From NCBI RefSeq assembly GCF_031877795.1, contig NC_133971.1:16764825-16828824 (forward strand): a stretch of DNA of 64,000 nt, written 5' to 3'. The stretch is from Strix aluco. Lineage: Eukaryota; Chordata; Aves; Strigiformes; Strigidae. Every line of letters starts with the position of its first letter. Within the stretch, counting starts at the first letter, position 1. A model generated the notes under the pieces. It was given only the letters and a program-made list of their open reading frames with translations. It had not been told where the DNA came from and searched no databases. Positions 33,431-46,500 of this stretch are shown in pieces. Both the position numbers and the translations under genes were made by a program.

Positions 33431-36400
33431 ACAGGTTATTTGTACCCCTGATTTGTTTTATAGAACTTGGTGTAGAACCTCCTGTTTGCTATTTTTTGTT
33501 TTGCATCTCTGGATGGGAAGTTGTTGCTGTCTAATCTGAGAGCGCTGCTGCCCTAGGACTGTGGGTCAGGATATTTTGTTTGCTGTTTTGTCTACCAGAA
33601 AAAAATCTTCAAAAATCTTAAAGAATATGTAAATAACAATAGTTTTGATGTTACAGAGTGTGTGTCAGTCTCACAGTTGCTGTGTCAAGTCGCTGGGATG
33701 TGGCAGGCTGTGGGTGAGGATCTGTTGCCCCTCGGGCCATGCCCCACCAGAGAGGTGACCAAACCACCGCCACGCCGTGCTGTGGGGACAGGTGGGTCCT
33801 TCAGGCACCCTGGGCCCAGTGGTGACCCAATGAAGCTGTTGCTACCACCAAAGCTGCGCTTCACCCTGGAGCCTCTGCGGAGCGGGGCTGTTAAGCCAAT
33901 AGCCGCACCCCGAGCTCACAGGGCACACACAAACTCCCGTAGCCCTCAGCAGAGGCAGCCGGCATGCCGGGCCTGTGGAGCCTGAGGGGCCTGAGGGGCT
34001 GAGGCCCAGGTGCCGCTCTGGCCGAGGGGGCCCGCGTGCTCTGCAGCGTTGGCTGTCCTGATTCGCCGGGGAACCCGAAGGCCACCTGAAGGCCCTGGCA
34101 GGGATTTCCAGGGTGTTTGTGTTCAGTTTTATGATATCTTGGGGCTACTGTGCTCGAGGGTTATGGGGTGGCAGGGTTATGGGGTGGCAGGGTTATGGTA
34201 TGCCAGAGGTTAAGCAAGTTAGGATTAAAGTGTGTTATTGTTATGGACCAGATCTGGGTTTGTTGGCCCTGAGTTCCTGGGGTTAGGTTATTTTTACCTT
34301 ATGTTCTGTGTGGTCTTTTTTTGTGGAGACTCCTTTTTTAGCTTGGCTTTTTAGGGATTGGATAGGGACCTTTGCTTTGTGTATGATGTGTCTTCTGGTT
34401 GATTTTTTGCTGTTTTGGTGGATTGTGTTGTTTTCTGTCTTGAAACCATCATCTCTGGCCTACTATGTCTACAACAGGTCGGGCAGTGTCCCTTCTGGTG
34501 CGGTCCCACTCATTTCTGGTGAGTTGGTAGGTGGGTGGGTGTGGAGAACTTGCGGTTCATGGAGAGTGACTGCCGGACGACTAATGGGCAATTCTGGGAA
34601 GGGCTGAGAGGACTTGTGGCCCCTAGATAATGACTGCCAGAGGACTAAGGGTGCTTCTCAGTTTATGTGAATTTCCAAATTCATGATCATTTCTCCTGCC
34701 TTGAGGAAGAGGCATGGGAAGACACCAGCCACACGGAAGGGCGAGGGTTTCCCCAAGGGTATGTGGCTTTTTGTTTTTTGCTTTTGAGTAAGAAACCTGC
34801 AAAGAGGCTGCTATCGTTAAGTTTAGTGACATTTCGAAATGTCCTGGACTGAGTATCGCATGCCTTGAAACATTGCTGAAAAAATGGTGGAGGTTTGTCT
34901 GTGTCTTCTGGATGCTTCGGGTTTGAGCGTCTGCTCATGGCGGTGACTTCATACAGCACTTAGCTCCTGTCTCAAGGCACAACATGTGCTTAGGGTGAGG
35001 CTCACCATCCATGACAGTGGATGTGAATCTGTATTTCAAGTAGATTTCTTGGCCATTTTGATTTGGATGGCACAATTTCTTGTCAGATCTGATTTGATCA
35101 TCCTTGGTTTTGCCTCTTCACGTGGCTGGAGAAGAGCTTGTAGGAGGAGCAGGAGAAGGGTCAGTGCTGCCGTTTCTGCATTGGTGCTGGAGTTATCAGG
35201 GTTAACTTCCTTCCGCAGTTTCTTTGCAGGTATCTCTAAGCCACTTGTCTGTTTTGTGAGGGACTTCACAGGAGACCGTTTGTTCTTCATTAGTGCCCCA
35301 GAGGTTTACCTGTCATTTTTTGTTTGTTTGTTTGCCCGTTTGCTTTTTATTTGCAGTGTTTGATTTAAAAAGCTTATTGTAGCTCTTTGGACTCCTCTCA
35401 TTACAGGAAGTCTCTAGGATTTCTACCCAGGAGTGAGATGCCCAGAAAAGACTGTCCTTGTGCACTGCTGTCAGCCTTCAGTCTAGAGAAGTATCTCGTA
35501 GTGGTGTCTGTTTAATGGTCAGTGTAACTCAAATGCATCTTAAGTGGGGACCCTTTGGAGTAGAGAATGTGAGAAACACTTCAATGGTATGCATCTAGTG
35601 AGGATGCGAGTACATGCTTAAACGTGCTTTTTTTGGTTGTTTTTGCATTCTTTGGCAGGATTTACTTAAAGTCTACTTCAGCAGAATAAGAAGAAATCAC
35701 TTCTGATTTCTGTGTCTGACTAAAAGAACTCACCTGCTCATACAGAGAACTGATGTGCAGAGCCATTTTCTGTCGTTACTGGGTACCGCATCTGACGTGT
35801 CGTGCTTTCCCTGCACGTAGGGTGGTGGTTTGTGTGTGGCACTGGTCTGTGCTGCTGGGTCCACATCCCTATTGGTTGCCAGATGCAAGGCAAAGGGCTT
35901 CTCCTCATTAGAAATTACTTGTCAAATTTCAGAAACCATCTACATAAAAACGAAGCTTCCTAATCTCTTTGTGCACTAAGTAGAGAAGCGGTGCGGGGGT
36001 TTCAGGGCAGTGCCTGTGAAAGAGCCTTTAGGAGATCCCGTCCCTTGACTCTCGGATTGAGAGTCTGAGAAAGTCATGGGTGTTTTGGTGTTCACTAAAG
36101 GAGGCTTTTTTTCTTTTGTAGCTTACGTAGCTTATGTTTCTTATGTAGGAGAGTTGTGAGGCTGGGAGGAAAGACTGTGGGTAGGAGGGAATGTGCCTAG
36201 TTACATATCAAAGGAAGATAAAATAAATATCTAAGTAAGGTCCAGCGTAACTATTCAGAGTTTTGGCTGTTTAAATGTTGACCTGAGCTTTCACCAAAAT
36301 GGATTTGCTTGCACTTCTCTTCTAGTTTGTGTGTAGGTACAGGAAAGAAGGCAGCAGATGTACACACAATCTAAAACCCCCTTGTGTTGCCAGCAATAAA

Positions 36401-38095
36401 GGTGCCTCTCGGCTGGGAGCCCAAGAAGGACCCTGTGTTACAATTCTTGATTCCTTATATGCAGTCTTAAGGCTACTCACATACTCATTTTTACAGTCTA
36501 AAAAAACTATTGGCCTCAGCCATGACATCACTTGTTATCATTCACTTTTGAGTATTTGTCCACACGCCCCCCGTGCAAGCACGCTTAATGCACGTTAGCT
36601 CAGTTTGCACTGTTTTGTTGCATCTTTGCCACTTTCAGCGGTTTCTGTCTGGTTTCTTCTAACAATAGACCCACTTGTATAGGCGATGTCACAGTCAGCC
36701 AAGTTCTCTTGCACATGTATTCGAAGCCGTCTTTATATAGGAGCTGTTTCTTATGTGCCACACTCTGCTGGTCAGCTTTTTCACCAGGACTATTTCAAAG
36801 CCTACACAACAGGACACAACTGCTGCCTGGCAAGTTTTCTTTATATCCCCCAGGATCTCGATGGTGATAACGCCATTTATACCTTTCCATGGGAGACAGG
36901 GAGGACCGAAGCTCTTGTATCCCAGCCTGGCTTGATCTGGGAAGGCAAACTGAAAAGCACGTGGTGGTCACAGACACTTCTGTCCTGGGCTGTGAGCTGT
37001 GCGGATGCCAGCAGAAAGCTTTGGGAACACTTTGCCCGTACGCCAAAGCGTTCCTGCTGCTGCCCCAAGCGTCACCAGCCCAAGCCCTGACATCCACAGA
37101 CCCGTGTTTGATGCCAGCAGGGCAGGGGAAGGTGGAGTTGCCTCCTCTCCCACAGGAGGCTGCAAGCGTTGGAGCAGGCATGCTCTGGTGGGCACAGACC
37201 AGGTGCCTTTGCTGTCCCCAGGCCCTCATGAGGGTCTGGTGCTCATGGACAGCCCCATCTCTGTTGACAGCCTTTCCTAAATGGGGATTTGGAGAAGTGG
37301 GAGTTGTTTCTCCTGCCTGGTGGGTGCACGCACCAGGGCTTTGCTGTCAGAGAAGCAAGTGGGGAGTGATCCTGGTTGGATGCAGCTCCCTTGGCAGATG
37401 CTTGTTCCCCTCTTTTGGTCCCTGATTTGTGCCTTCCCCCCACCCAGGCTGTGCTGCCGTCTTTTGGGAAATGGGGGTACTGAGGGCAGATGGTTTTACC
37501 ACAGCTGGGAAGTTCCATCCTTCCTGGTTGTCGCAGTTGCAGGTTTTCAAACAAGCCAGCAAAGAAGTATTGTAAGGAAATGTGCTCAAGGGAAGTGCAG
37601 GGTTGAGCTTGGATTGCTCTCTGTGTGGATTGTGTCTGTCCTCAACCATGCACACAGTAACTTTTGGACAGGGAATGTGACTGTTCCAGGCTTAAGTGAG
37701 CAATCAGGATTCTTTTTTTTTGGCAATCAGGTGGAAATGTGCGGTTGGAGCCTTCTTGGTTGCTTATCCTTTGATTTCAGTGCCCTCCTCTAGTACAAAT
37801 CTTGCAGGGTTTTTGCCAAGGTGTAAAAATTAAAGGGATAAATCAAATCTCTGTCACCCACATACATACCTCCCCCCGCCTCAAGGTGAACAGACAAAAT
37901 CTCTGGGGGTGCACTGTTTTATTAAACATGTGTCAGGTACCCAGCATCAGGGGAGTTGTGTACAGGGAATGGCTGCACATGCCTGGGGCTTGACCAGTGT
38001 CACCTGGAAGAGAAAAATAAAAAAAAGGTGACCATGGGGACTTGTTATCAAGTATGTCTATTTGTAATTTCTCATGGTACATTGCTGTACAGGGG
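33431..38095. other. Non-coding stretch, no gene recognised
   Basis: Mostly unique sequence. It includes a small GC-rich patch (33780-34100) and a 17 bp tandem repeat (GGTTATGGGGTGGCAGG, about 34158-34200). Several short frames exist on both strands without recognisable motifs or paired splice sites. Confidence 0.45.
34158..34203 (+). repeat. Short tandem repeat, 17 bp unit
   Basis: Nearly three copies of GGTTATGGGGTGGCAGG. Confidence 0.85.
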
Positions 38096-38104
38096 CCTTG
38101 AAAA

Positions 38105-38935
38105 ATTTAGCTCGCAATACTTCCTTCTCTCCTCCCCCTCCTTCTCCTCTTGATCATCTTCCTCTACCTCCTGTTCCTACTCCTCTTCATTTTCATTCTT
38201 TTACCCTTCTCCTCCTCCTTCTGTCGTTATGCTTGTTGTTGCTGTAGTGGTCCTCATCCTCCTTCTCTTCCACTCCCTTTCCACTCCTCCTCCACAACTT
38301 CATCCTAATCCCCTTTCTCCCATTAGTCATCCTTATTCTCCTGTTCATCCTCTTGCTCATCCTCTTCTTGCTTCTTCTCCTCCTTCTTGTCCTCTTTCTC
38401 CCCTGCCTCCTCCACTGCCTCCTCTTTGTTCTGTTCCTCTTCACCCTGTATGCCACCCTCCTCTTTCTTCTTGTCTTCTTCCTACTCATATTCCCACTCC
38501 TCTTCATTCTCCTTCTCCTTTTCCTTCCTTCTTCTCTTTCTACCTCCTCCTGCTTCTCATCCCACTCCTCTTCCTCCTGTTTCTTCCTCTTCTTTTTCAT
38601 GTTTGTCCTCTTCCTCCTGTTCTGTATCTTGTTCTTCTATTTCCTGTTCCTCCTCCTGCTCACCTTTCTTCTCTTCCTACTCTTCCTCCTGCTTCTCATC
38701 TTGGGCCACCTTTTCCTCTTCTGACTGTTCCTTGTGTTCCTCCTCCACTGCTTCTTTCTCCTCCTCTTGCTCCTCCTCATGTTCTTCCTCTTTCTTCTTG
38801 TCTTTCTCTTCTTCCTCGTCCTCATTCTGTTTCTGTGTTGCTCATCCTCTTCATCCCTCTCCTCCTCCTCCTGCCATCCACCAGTTCATCCTGTCTGTCT
38901 TCCTTCTTTTTACCCCCCTCCCATTTGTCTTGTTA
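38105..38935 (+). repeat. Homopyrimidine tract (polypurine on minus strand)
   Basis: About 830 bp composed almost entirely of C and T on the plus strand, built from irregular CTCCTC, CTTCTT and TCCTCC groups with few purines. The minus strand is A/G-rich and gives Lys/Arg/Glu-only frames that are low-complexity artefacts. Long mirror-type purine/pyrimidine tracts can form triplex (H-DNA). Confidence 0.92.
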
Positions 38936-39579
38936 ATTCTCTGTGACAGGGTCATCACAACCTGGTTGGCTGGGTGCCTGGGACTCAGTGATAGATGAAG
39001 GGTTTCCCCATTTAGAAGTGGGTTTCCATATGATCTTTTCTGGTGTCAATGTGAGAAAAATGACAGGCTGACAGTGGGGGTTTTAAAGGGTCTGTGGGTT
39101 GGAGAGAGCAGGAGAATGAGCTCATTTCACTGGGCATCCAGTGGGTACCTGCCCACTGTTAAAGCATCATTATTTAAGTGCTGTTAGCTTTGGGTCTGTA
39201 GGGCAGGTGGAAGACCCAGGCAACTCTGTGAGGTTCACACCATTCCTGTACAATTTTGTGTTGTATCAAGGCAGAAGAACTCTGCCCCACAGAAGGGAAA
39301 GGTGCCATTTGTCATTTTCTCCACAAATTAGCCCTTGGAAGAAGAGAGGGAAAACGTGCTGTTTGATTTTATAGATGGTGCTGTGTGTGCTGCTGTGCTT
39401 CCCTGTTCTGTGACAGGGTCATCACAGCCTGGCCCGTAAAGAGGGAAGATGTTGTCCTGGTGCCCAGGAGCCTTGAGGCTGATAAGGAAGGGGAGGAGAA
39501 ATCTGCCTGGTGCACAGGACCTGATGAGGAGGGGGAAGGGGACTGACACATCACCAGCTTCATCACAGAGCATGGCCAT

Positions 39580-40250
39580 TTGCCTCAGAAAATGGCATTG
39601 GTTGTGCTGACCATATTGTCAGGGATCAGGAGCACGGGGTATCCATCACAAGTGCAATTGTTAATTGCCTTTCGTAAGTCCTGGGATGGCAGCAGTGCGG
39701 GGCCCAAACACCAGGATAGGCTTGAGGCCACTGCTGTTGTCATCTTTGTCCCAGGCAAAACACAAGCGGAGACATCTCCGTCCTGCAGCTTCTCTGAAGG
39801 GAGTGCAGTAGCTCTTGCCCGTTCCCAAGGCACTGGGTGGCTCCAGCCCATTACAGCATCAGAGTCAGTATAAACTGTGCTGGCTGCAGCTTCAAAGGCT
39901 TGGGTGAGGGTCAGGGACTCAGCTCATTGGGCAGAACCTTTTATTTCCTCAGTTAACTCTGCTTTTCCATCTGCAGAAATGGCTGTGGATTTACCAAACT
40001 AAACACCATTTTTCATTTCTGTCTGTAAACCATACTCCTCAAGTATTACTGGGGTCAAAAGGGGGAGCATCTTGCACGGGGGATGATGGCACATCGCTCT
40101 CACATTCTTGAGGCAGTCCTATTCGAGTTACAGATTCAGTGGGAGTCCTTCTGGAACGATCATTTCCTGAGAGGACAGCATGATGATGGAGGTGAAGTGT
40201 CCCGTGCTGAATGGTAGGCTTCTGGGCCACCCCTAGGGGCAATTCTCAGC
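39580..40250 (-). mobile_element. Decayed retroviral RNase H remnant (ERV pol)
   Basis: On the minus strand a WFTD motif (about 40018-40033) is followed about 50 codons later by YTDS (39859-39876), with an acidic AEL segment between them. That order and spacing match the D, E and D catalytic positions of retroviral RNase H (TDGS ... E ... TDS). Stops and frameshifts interrupt it, so it is not functional. It lies 3' (minus direction) of the nested LTRs and probably belongs to a different provirus from the env at 42.3-43.3 kb. Confidence 0.5.
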
Positions 40251-40491
40251 CTTTGAGAATGACTTTCAGAATGGGGAGAGGGGTATTGTCACGAAAATTT
40301 TGCAACTGGCCCATGCCGTCCGAGAAGAGAGGCTAGGACACAGAGTATAGAATTACAAGAGTAATTCTCTATTCATGTGCATGAGGTGTCCCAGTGAAAC
40401 TGGGGCACCCCAAATGCAGTTTCACACACAGTTCTTACTCCTTTCAGGCATTCAGGTACAACATGATTTGTCCAATCATTACTTAACACGC

Positions 40492-41925
40492 TGTCATGGT
40501 TTAACCCCAGTCAGCAACTAAGCACCATGCAGCCACTCGCTTACTCCTCTCCCCTGCCACTGGGATGGGGAGGAGAATCAAAAAAAAAGTAAAACTCGTG
40601 GGTTGAGAGAAGAACAGTTTAATAACTAAAATAAAATTTAATAATAATTTTTTAAAAAATGAAAAGGAATATAACAAAGAGAGAAATAAAACCCAAGAAA
40701 AGACAAGTGATGCACAATGTAATTGCTCACCACCCGCTGACCGATGCCTGAGGAGTGATCCACTCCTCCTGGCCGCCACTCCCCCCTCCTGTTTATATAC
40801 TGAGCATGACATCCTCCTATGGTATGGAATAGCCCTTGGGGTAGTTCGAGTGAGCTCTCCTGGCCACGCTCCTGACACATCCTGCTCAGATGAGGGAGAC
40901 AAGTGACTCAGATTTGTAAATCTCCAACAGAGCGGACAACAGTGAGACAAGTCTCAAAGTCCAAACATTTATTAACTTCCCACAAGGTACTAACTGGATA
41001 CATGATAATTGGCTAAGCATATAATGAGTTGTGGCAAGCAATAAGTATGCCTTGCATTTCTTAATGGTAGTGAAGGAAAAGGGGAAAAAGGAAAGGAGGG
41101 AGATGGAGGGAATAGAGGAACAGAGATCACCGGTCTGGGTTCCTGCATCGATCCCACCAGCGAGGATTCCAGGAGGCAGCCGTCTTCTTCACTTCACTGC
41201 ACTGTCCATGGCCCACCCCTACCCCCCCTTTTCCTCCCCCTCGATTTATACACACTTTCCTTGGGTCTGTCCCCTAGGTCGACCCACATACCTACGTATC
41301 CCATGGATGGGGAGGGGTAAGGTGTTTCATGGGATGGTGTAATTAGCACGATCATGTTAGCCTTTGTTAGCATATTGAGGGGTGTTAACTTTAATATGCA
41401 TTTCGTGGATAATGAAGCAAAGGTCATTCACTGGACAGATGGCCCTTGAAACTTGACCAGGTGCCCCAGAGCAGAGCTGTCCTGTCTCCACAGGGCTCCC
41501 CCCTCCAGCCGCATCCTGTGTTATTGGGGCAGCCTTATCAGCTTTGACCTCCACACCACCCACCCTGGGACTGTAGTTTCATTACTTGCAAGTGTTTGAG
41601 ACATTCCTTAGCTCGGAGGGCCTACACTCCCCCTGCTAACTTTTATCTCTTTCCCAGGCTGTTTTTCTCAGTCCTTGTTTCTCACAGGCCTGTTTCTTTC
41701 AGGACCTGTTTTTTACAAGTTGTCTGTCACAGCTCCCTCCCACCTTCTTGTGCATCTGCTTGCTGACAGAACAAGGGAAACAGAAAAATCCTTAATTTAG
41801 GATAAGCACTACTTAGCAACAACTAGAACTTCAGTCTGTTATTAACATTATTCTCACACTAAATCCAAAGCACAGCACTGTAGCAGCTACTAGGAGAAAA
41901 TTAACTCTATCCCAGCCAAAATACA
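40492..41925 (-). mobile_element. ERV LTR B, interrupted by LTR C
   Basis: Recognisable avian LTR family: on plus it starts TGTCATGGTTTAACCCCAG and ends with AACTCTATCCCAGCCAAAA. The TATA box on the minus strand lies near 40792-40800. Its two parts (40492-40872 and 41732-41925) are contiguous in the family as I remember it (TGGCTGTGCTCCCTCCC across the break). They are separated here by an 859 bp insert flanked by a duplicated GCTCC. Confidence 0.75.
40873..41731 (-). mobile_element. Solo LTR C inserted in LTR B, with target-site duplication
   Basis: 859 bp, TGACACATCC to CTGTCACA, with TG...CA termini. The 5 bp GCTCC is present immediately before (40868-40872) and after (41732-41736). On the minus strand it has a TATA motif (TATAAAT near 41244) and AATAAA (near 40968), as expected for an LTR. 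With no internal region remaining, it is a solo LTR formed by LTR-LTR recombination. Confidence 0.82.
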
Positions 41926-42319
41926 TACTGCTGTTTTACGAAGCAACTCTTAATTCTATGGCATCATCATCCATCTACTTCTTTCTTGATGTAGAGGTCC
42001 CTGGAGTTGGTCTTGCTGCAGTTCCTTATCTCTGATGCCAGATGAGGGGAGGGTTTCACCAAGGTGTCAGAGGGGCTGGGATGCTGCCATGATCTGGGTA
42101 CCCAGGGGTATCCTTTCTTCTTCAGGGCGGGGGCTGTCCTTCTCCTTGCAATGAGCCAGGGTCCTTTAGTCATGCTGACTGAACCATGGCTATGCAGTAT
42201 ACAGTGTAAACTATATATATCTTCAGGAAGTTCATACAGTTTCATAATCTAAAGAGTAATTGGTACATTAGTTAAGAAATAAGATTCTCCTAACAGTCCC
42301 TCCTTTTCTTTTCACTGTC

Positions 42320-43260
42320 AGGGTCACACTACACTATCCATTACTTGAGTTATAAGTCGAGCGCATAAGGTAATACAACTCTGTAAACACACATATACAA
42401 TTGCAAAGCAAAACAAAAGTGTGAATACAACAACCCAAATCCTTTTAGTTCACCTAAGTCCAGGAGCCAAGAGGTTACCCACCCAAGTAGATTTAGGGGA
42501 CCTCCCTGCCTTACTTCATGTAATATTTGTAAATGAGTCTTTATTTTGTTTCTACCAATCGGTTTCATTTTTCTTGATTGACGTAAAAACCCACCAGCTG
42601 TTATTCAGTACTGCACATACTCTGTCCTGTACTTCTGAAAGGTGGTCTAGAGCTAATCGATTCTGTATCACCATTTGTGATAATAATTTGATTTCTTCCT
42701 GTGGGGCTGTAATACTATCTGTGCTTTCATGAATGCTTTTTCTAATTCTCTTGGCATATTTGCAATAGCTCTTTCTAGTTTTGCAAATTCTAGCTGTGGG
42801 ATAAGAGGTGTTACAGACAAGTGGAAATTAGTGCCACGTTCTGTCAGAGGGCTGTAGCACTTTCCCCCAGATATCAGTAGTTAGGAGCTACAGAGGCAGA
42901 AGAGGTCCTGGTTCTAACCTGTGTGGATGGTATTAATGCACTTAAAATCCACTTTTCAGCTCAGGTTGAGGGTAAATCCTTGAATGCCATTTCTCCACCT
43001 GTCCTATATTGCCCTGGTTGTGTCAATGAGTACTATAATCTTCACAGAAATCTGAATCATGTCAATTATTTCCTGTAAAAGGGTTAGCGTGTGTGGGGTT
43101 TGGTTGTTCAGGTAAACCAGTAAGGTTCAGATCCAGGGTAGATGACCCAGAGCAATCAGGATCCTCGAGGCCTGTAGTGGGAATGAAAATTGTGTCATTA
43201 CCTTTAGTTTGATTATGGCTTCCTGCAGAATACCCAGTTAATCAATCTGCAAATATCCAC
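42320..43260 (-). mobile_element. Decayed ERV env remnant
   Basis: Minus-strand translation in broken frames shows envelope-like features. There is a surface-subunit-like part with N-glycosylation motifs (about 43020-43230). It is followed by a heptad-rich transmembrane-subunit-like segment (about 42580-42780) and a short hydrophobic stretch (about 42380-42470) before the polypurine tract and LTR A. Stops and frameshifts interrupt it throughout, so no product is expected. Order and position relative to LTR A identify it as env; the retroviral class is not resolved. Confidence 0.6.
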
Positions 43261-43369
43261 ATAATGACGGAGTCTTCAGGGCCTGATAAACTCCACTCAG
43301 GAACAAATCTACAGCGTGGTGGCCTGTTAGAATGGGTTTTATGTAAGGGCTTCTGGAGACTGTCCCGTC

Positions 43370-43560
43370 CACTGCACCCACCCCCCGTGCCTCACGTGCC
43401 CCAGCACGTTTCGACAAAAGGCCCTGTCACCGCCTGGGCCTGTCCCTGCCCAGTGTCCCGTCGCACCCCCAGCTCTGTGGTGTCCCTCCTGTCACCCCCC
43501 AGGCCTGTCACTGCCCACTTTCCTGCCACCTCCTGGGCCTGTGGAGTCCATCCTGTCACA
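43370..43560 (+). repeat. Degenerate C-rich tandem repeat
   Basis: About three units of 55-70 bp containing CCTGTCAC, GCCTGGGCCTGT and CTGCCCA. Small minisatellite in otherwise AT-rich sequence. Confidence 0.6.
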
Positions 43561-46500
43561 CTTAAACAGAATAATATGTCCGCTGCAGTAACTGTAACTT
43601 CAGCCCTAGCCTTTAAAGGGGTTGGACCTAAAGCTCACTGTTTATCTACAGATATTTAAATTATTTCCAGGAGAATGTCTGTGAAGACACTTAACAGCAC
43701 AATGTTAGGCATCTTAGGGATGCCATTGGATTCTGTGACGTGTAGGTAGAGATGCATTTCAGAAGTCTTGAATTTTTCTCGTAGTATTGAATAAATTTGC
43801 CAAGAGCTTTTGGAAATTGCTTAATTAGCTTTACTTTGCTGCAGCAGGCTCTCTGCATTTTGCATCTCTCAGCTTCACAAATGCTAGCAGGCTGAGTGGC
43901 CAGCTGGCTGATGTCACTCCTGTAATAGTTGGGTCTGTGTAAAACAGAGCCTTAAAAACAGAACACTGGATAGTAATAAACTGTAATGGAGATTGATTAG
44001 TATCACCAGAAGAAAAAATGTTTTGAAATAGGCCAAGCACATGGATTCTGTTATAGTACATGAGGAACAGAGAGCCAAGTTTTAGAAGAAGAATTTATGC
44101 TCACAAACTTGTTACCCCATAACGTGTTACTCTAATAGACGTGACACCAGTTTCACAAAGTGTGTTGCTTTGATTTCATACATGATCAGAATCCAGTGAA
44201 GAAAAAGCATCTGCTTCACTAGGTTCTGTTAAATGTGGTGTTGCCCAAAGGTGAACTTACAGAAGGAATATCTTTCATACTTTAAAGAGCATCGCTCTTG
44301 TTTAACGGTGACAAGATCCTCCTCTAGGTAGGTTGTGTTGCACTTTGGCCTTTGTAAAATGAGTCTAAAATTTTAAACTTGGTATATTAGTGTCACAGAT
44401 GCTTATTGAAGCTCTTGTAAGGGTGTTTTCCATGTGAAAATGCAAAAATCCCCCAGGGGTTTTCAGAGCAAAGCTAGGGAATACATTTTGGTGTGATATA
44501 TGTGTATGCCAAATTTTTGTTTTATAGGCATAACCGTGAATTTCAGTTTCTATTAATCAGATGTAAATGCTTAAACTCACCTTCAGAAAGCAAAGGAGAA
44601 AACTAAACCAGGATATTCTGCCTAAATGGGATGTTTGGAATTCTTACATGTGGACATAAAGTACTGGGGTTTTTTACCTTTGTCAGTGCAGGAGTCCTGA
44701 CTACATGTTGCAACGATCTTGGAAAGAACAAAGTGAACCTTGAGTGAGGGTGGCCTACTTGTTCAGATTTTTCTGAGTACTCTAACTTTTTACAGCTCAG
44801 TAACTGTTACTTTTTGTAATGGAAATCTAGCAATAGAAGCAATGCTAATATAAGCTAAAAGTAAACAGGAATTTACATATCAGTGGAAAAAAATTATAGG
44901 ATGGACTCTTCCAAATGCTGGGAAGGCAAAATGGCTGGTTGGGACCTACTTTAAAAAGGGGGAGGGGAAGTGTGTGTGTCATCTTCCATGCTTACTACAG
45001 AGGCGTGTTTTCTAAAGGCAGAATTCCCTTCAAAAACCGAACACCCAAGAATGATGCATTTAAACTTGCCTCCTTGTAATTTGATCTGAATTTCTTGACC
45101 TGTCTCTTATAATAGATGTTCTCACAGTATTGTAGAAGAACTGCAAACTCCAGAGCTCTGGTTTCTGGAGTACTCTTTCCTGCCCTGTAACGTTCTGACT
45201 CAAAACACTTGGAGAATGTGCCATTCTGCTTGTCAGGCAAAATACAAAAAAAAATAGAAAACCAAAAATGGGACTCTGAACTGGTCTTAGATGAATAGTT
45301 TTAAGGAAGAGTAGTGCTCTTTAAGACTGTCTCTGAACTCAGAACTTGCCTGAGTTCAGTGTTGCAGCATGCACTTGGCAGTTTTAGTAATGCCACGGTG
45401 TGATGTCTTCAAAACAGACTCATGCTAACTCTGAGTGACATCATTTGGCCTCTCTGTCTGTGGGAGTGTCTTCAACACTCTGCAAACGTGGCCTTTTAGA
45501 GAAAACATTTAAGCAACTTTTAAACCTTGCCCTTCCCTGTGCTGTTTTGTGTTGCAGTGCTAATGTGAGGGAGTTACTTCGGTTACACCTCGGAGTGCAA
45601 TGAATTCTTGGGCTGCCGTGCAGCATTGTTGCGTGGAGCTTTCAGAAAGGGGATGGAGTTCCCTGTTTCCCTGGTGAGTTCACAAAACGTGATGTTACGG
45701 TGGAGCTCATGCACTGCCTGTCTGGGAGTCGGCTGCTTTGACTCTGTCACCAGCAGGTTGGGACCTCTCCGGGATGTGCTGTCAGCTTGGGTCGCGTCCC
45801 CAGGCTCAGTTTGGTTCATTACCACGTTGTCTCCAGCATTGCTTTTCCTTTCCCAGTCACACGCTGAAGTGGCAAGCAGGGCCGATAAGACATTCAGGCA
45901 TCGGGCGGTCTGTATAATCAGATTAATGATTGAAAGGATGTTAGATTTTATCGACTCATCCTTTCAAAGCAATATAGGTGCTCTTTTGGAGCACAGCACT
46001 GTATGACAATAACGCACATGAACTGTTTAGCCTACTGAACTCGCTAATTCAAGGAATGATGATACAGCAGCTGGAGATGAGATCATTGGAACCTATTCTG
46101 GTGGGAGCTGAAAATCCAGAAATAGTAGCCCAGTCTATTAATCAGGATGTTTTGAGGCAGTGCTTTCAGTGCCAGCTGCATAGATGATTTGTTTGTCACC
46201 AAGTGGTGTTAATTAGAACAGAGATAAAAAATCACCTAATGAGAAAGCACATTTTTAAGTGCGAGGGAAAAATGTGTTCTTGGGAGTTCCCCTGTTTTCT
46301 GGTAGAGGCAGTCTGGCATGTTAGTAGTCATTTTCATCTCTTACTCTGCAAATCCTTCCCCCAGCAGCGTAACAGCTGGTTAGCAAGGCACCTAAGCCTA
46401 ATAAAGGCTTTTCATTGTCGTTTCACATACAGGCTTGTCTTCTGATGACTTCTGCTCTGGTGAGCTTCTGTACTTTATCTGGGTGAAAATACTTCTCTAG

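Larger units (their letters stand above)
40287..42295 (-). mobile_element. ERV LTR A, interrupted by LTR B
   Basis: Outermost of three nested LTRs. On the minus strand it begins TGTTAGGAGAATC at 42295, directly after a polypurine tract (about 42296-42317), and ends ...GTGACA at 40287. That makes it the 3' LTR of the provirus whose env lies at 42.35-43.26 kb. Its U3 part is 41926-42295 and its 3' part 40287-40491; LTR B sits between. The break between the two parts is inferred from the element edges, and no clean duplication is visible around B. Confidence 0.6.

Noticed and set aside
36686..37425. Overlapping frames of 134-178 codons on both strands
   Set aside because: No recognisable family, no consistent splice sites, and similar open length on both strands, as expected from chance.
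38193..38825. Lys/Arg/Glu-rich minus-strand and Leu/Ser-rich plus-strand frames
   Set aside because: Low-complexity products of the homopyrimidine tract.
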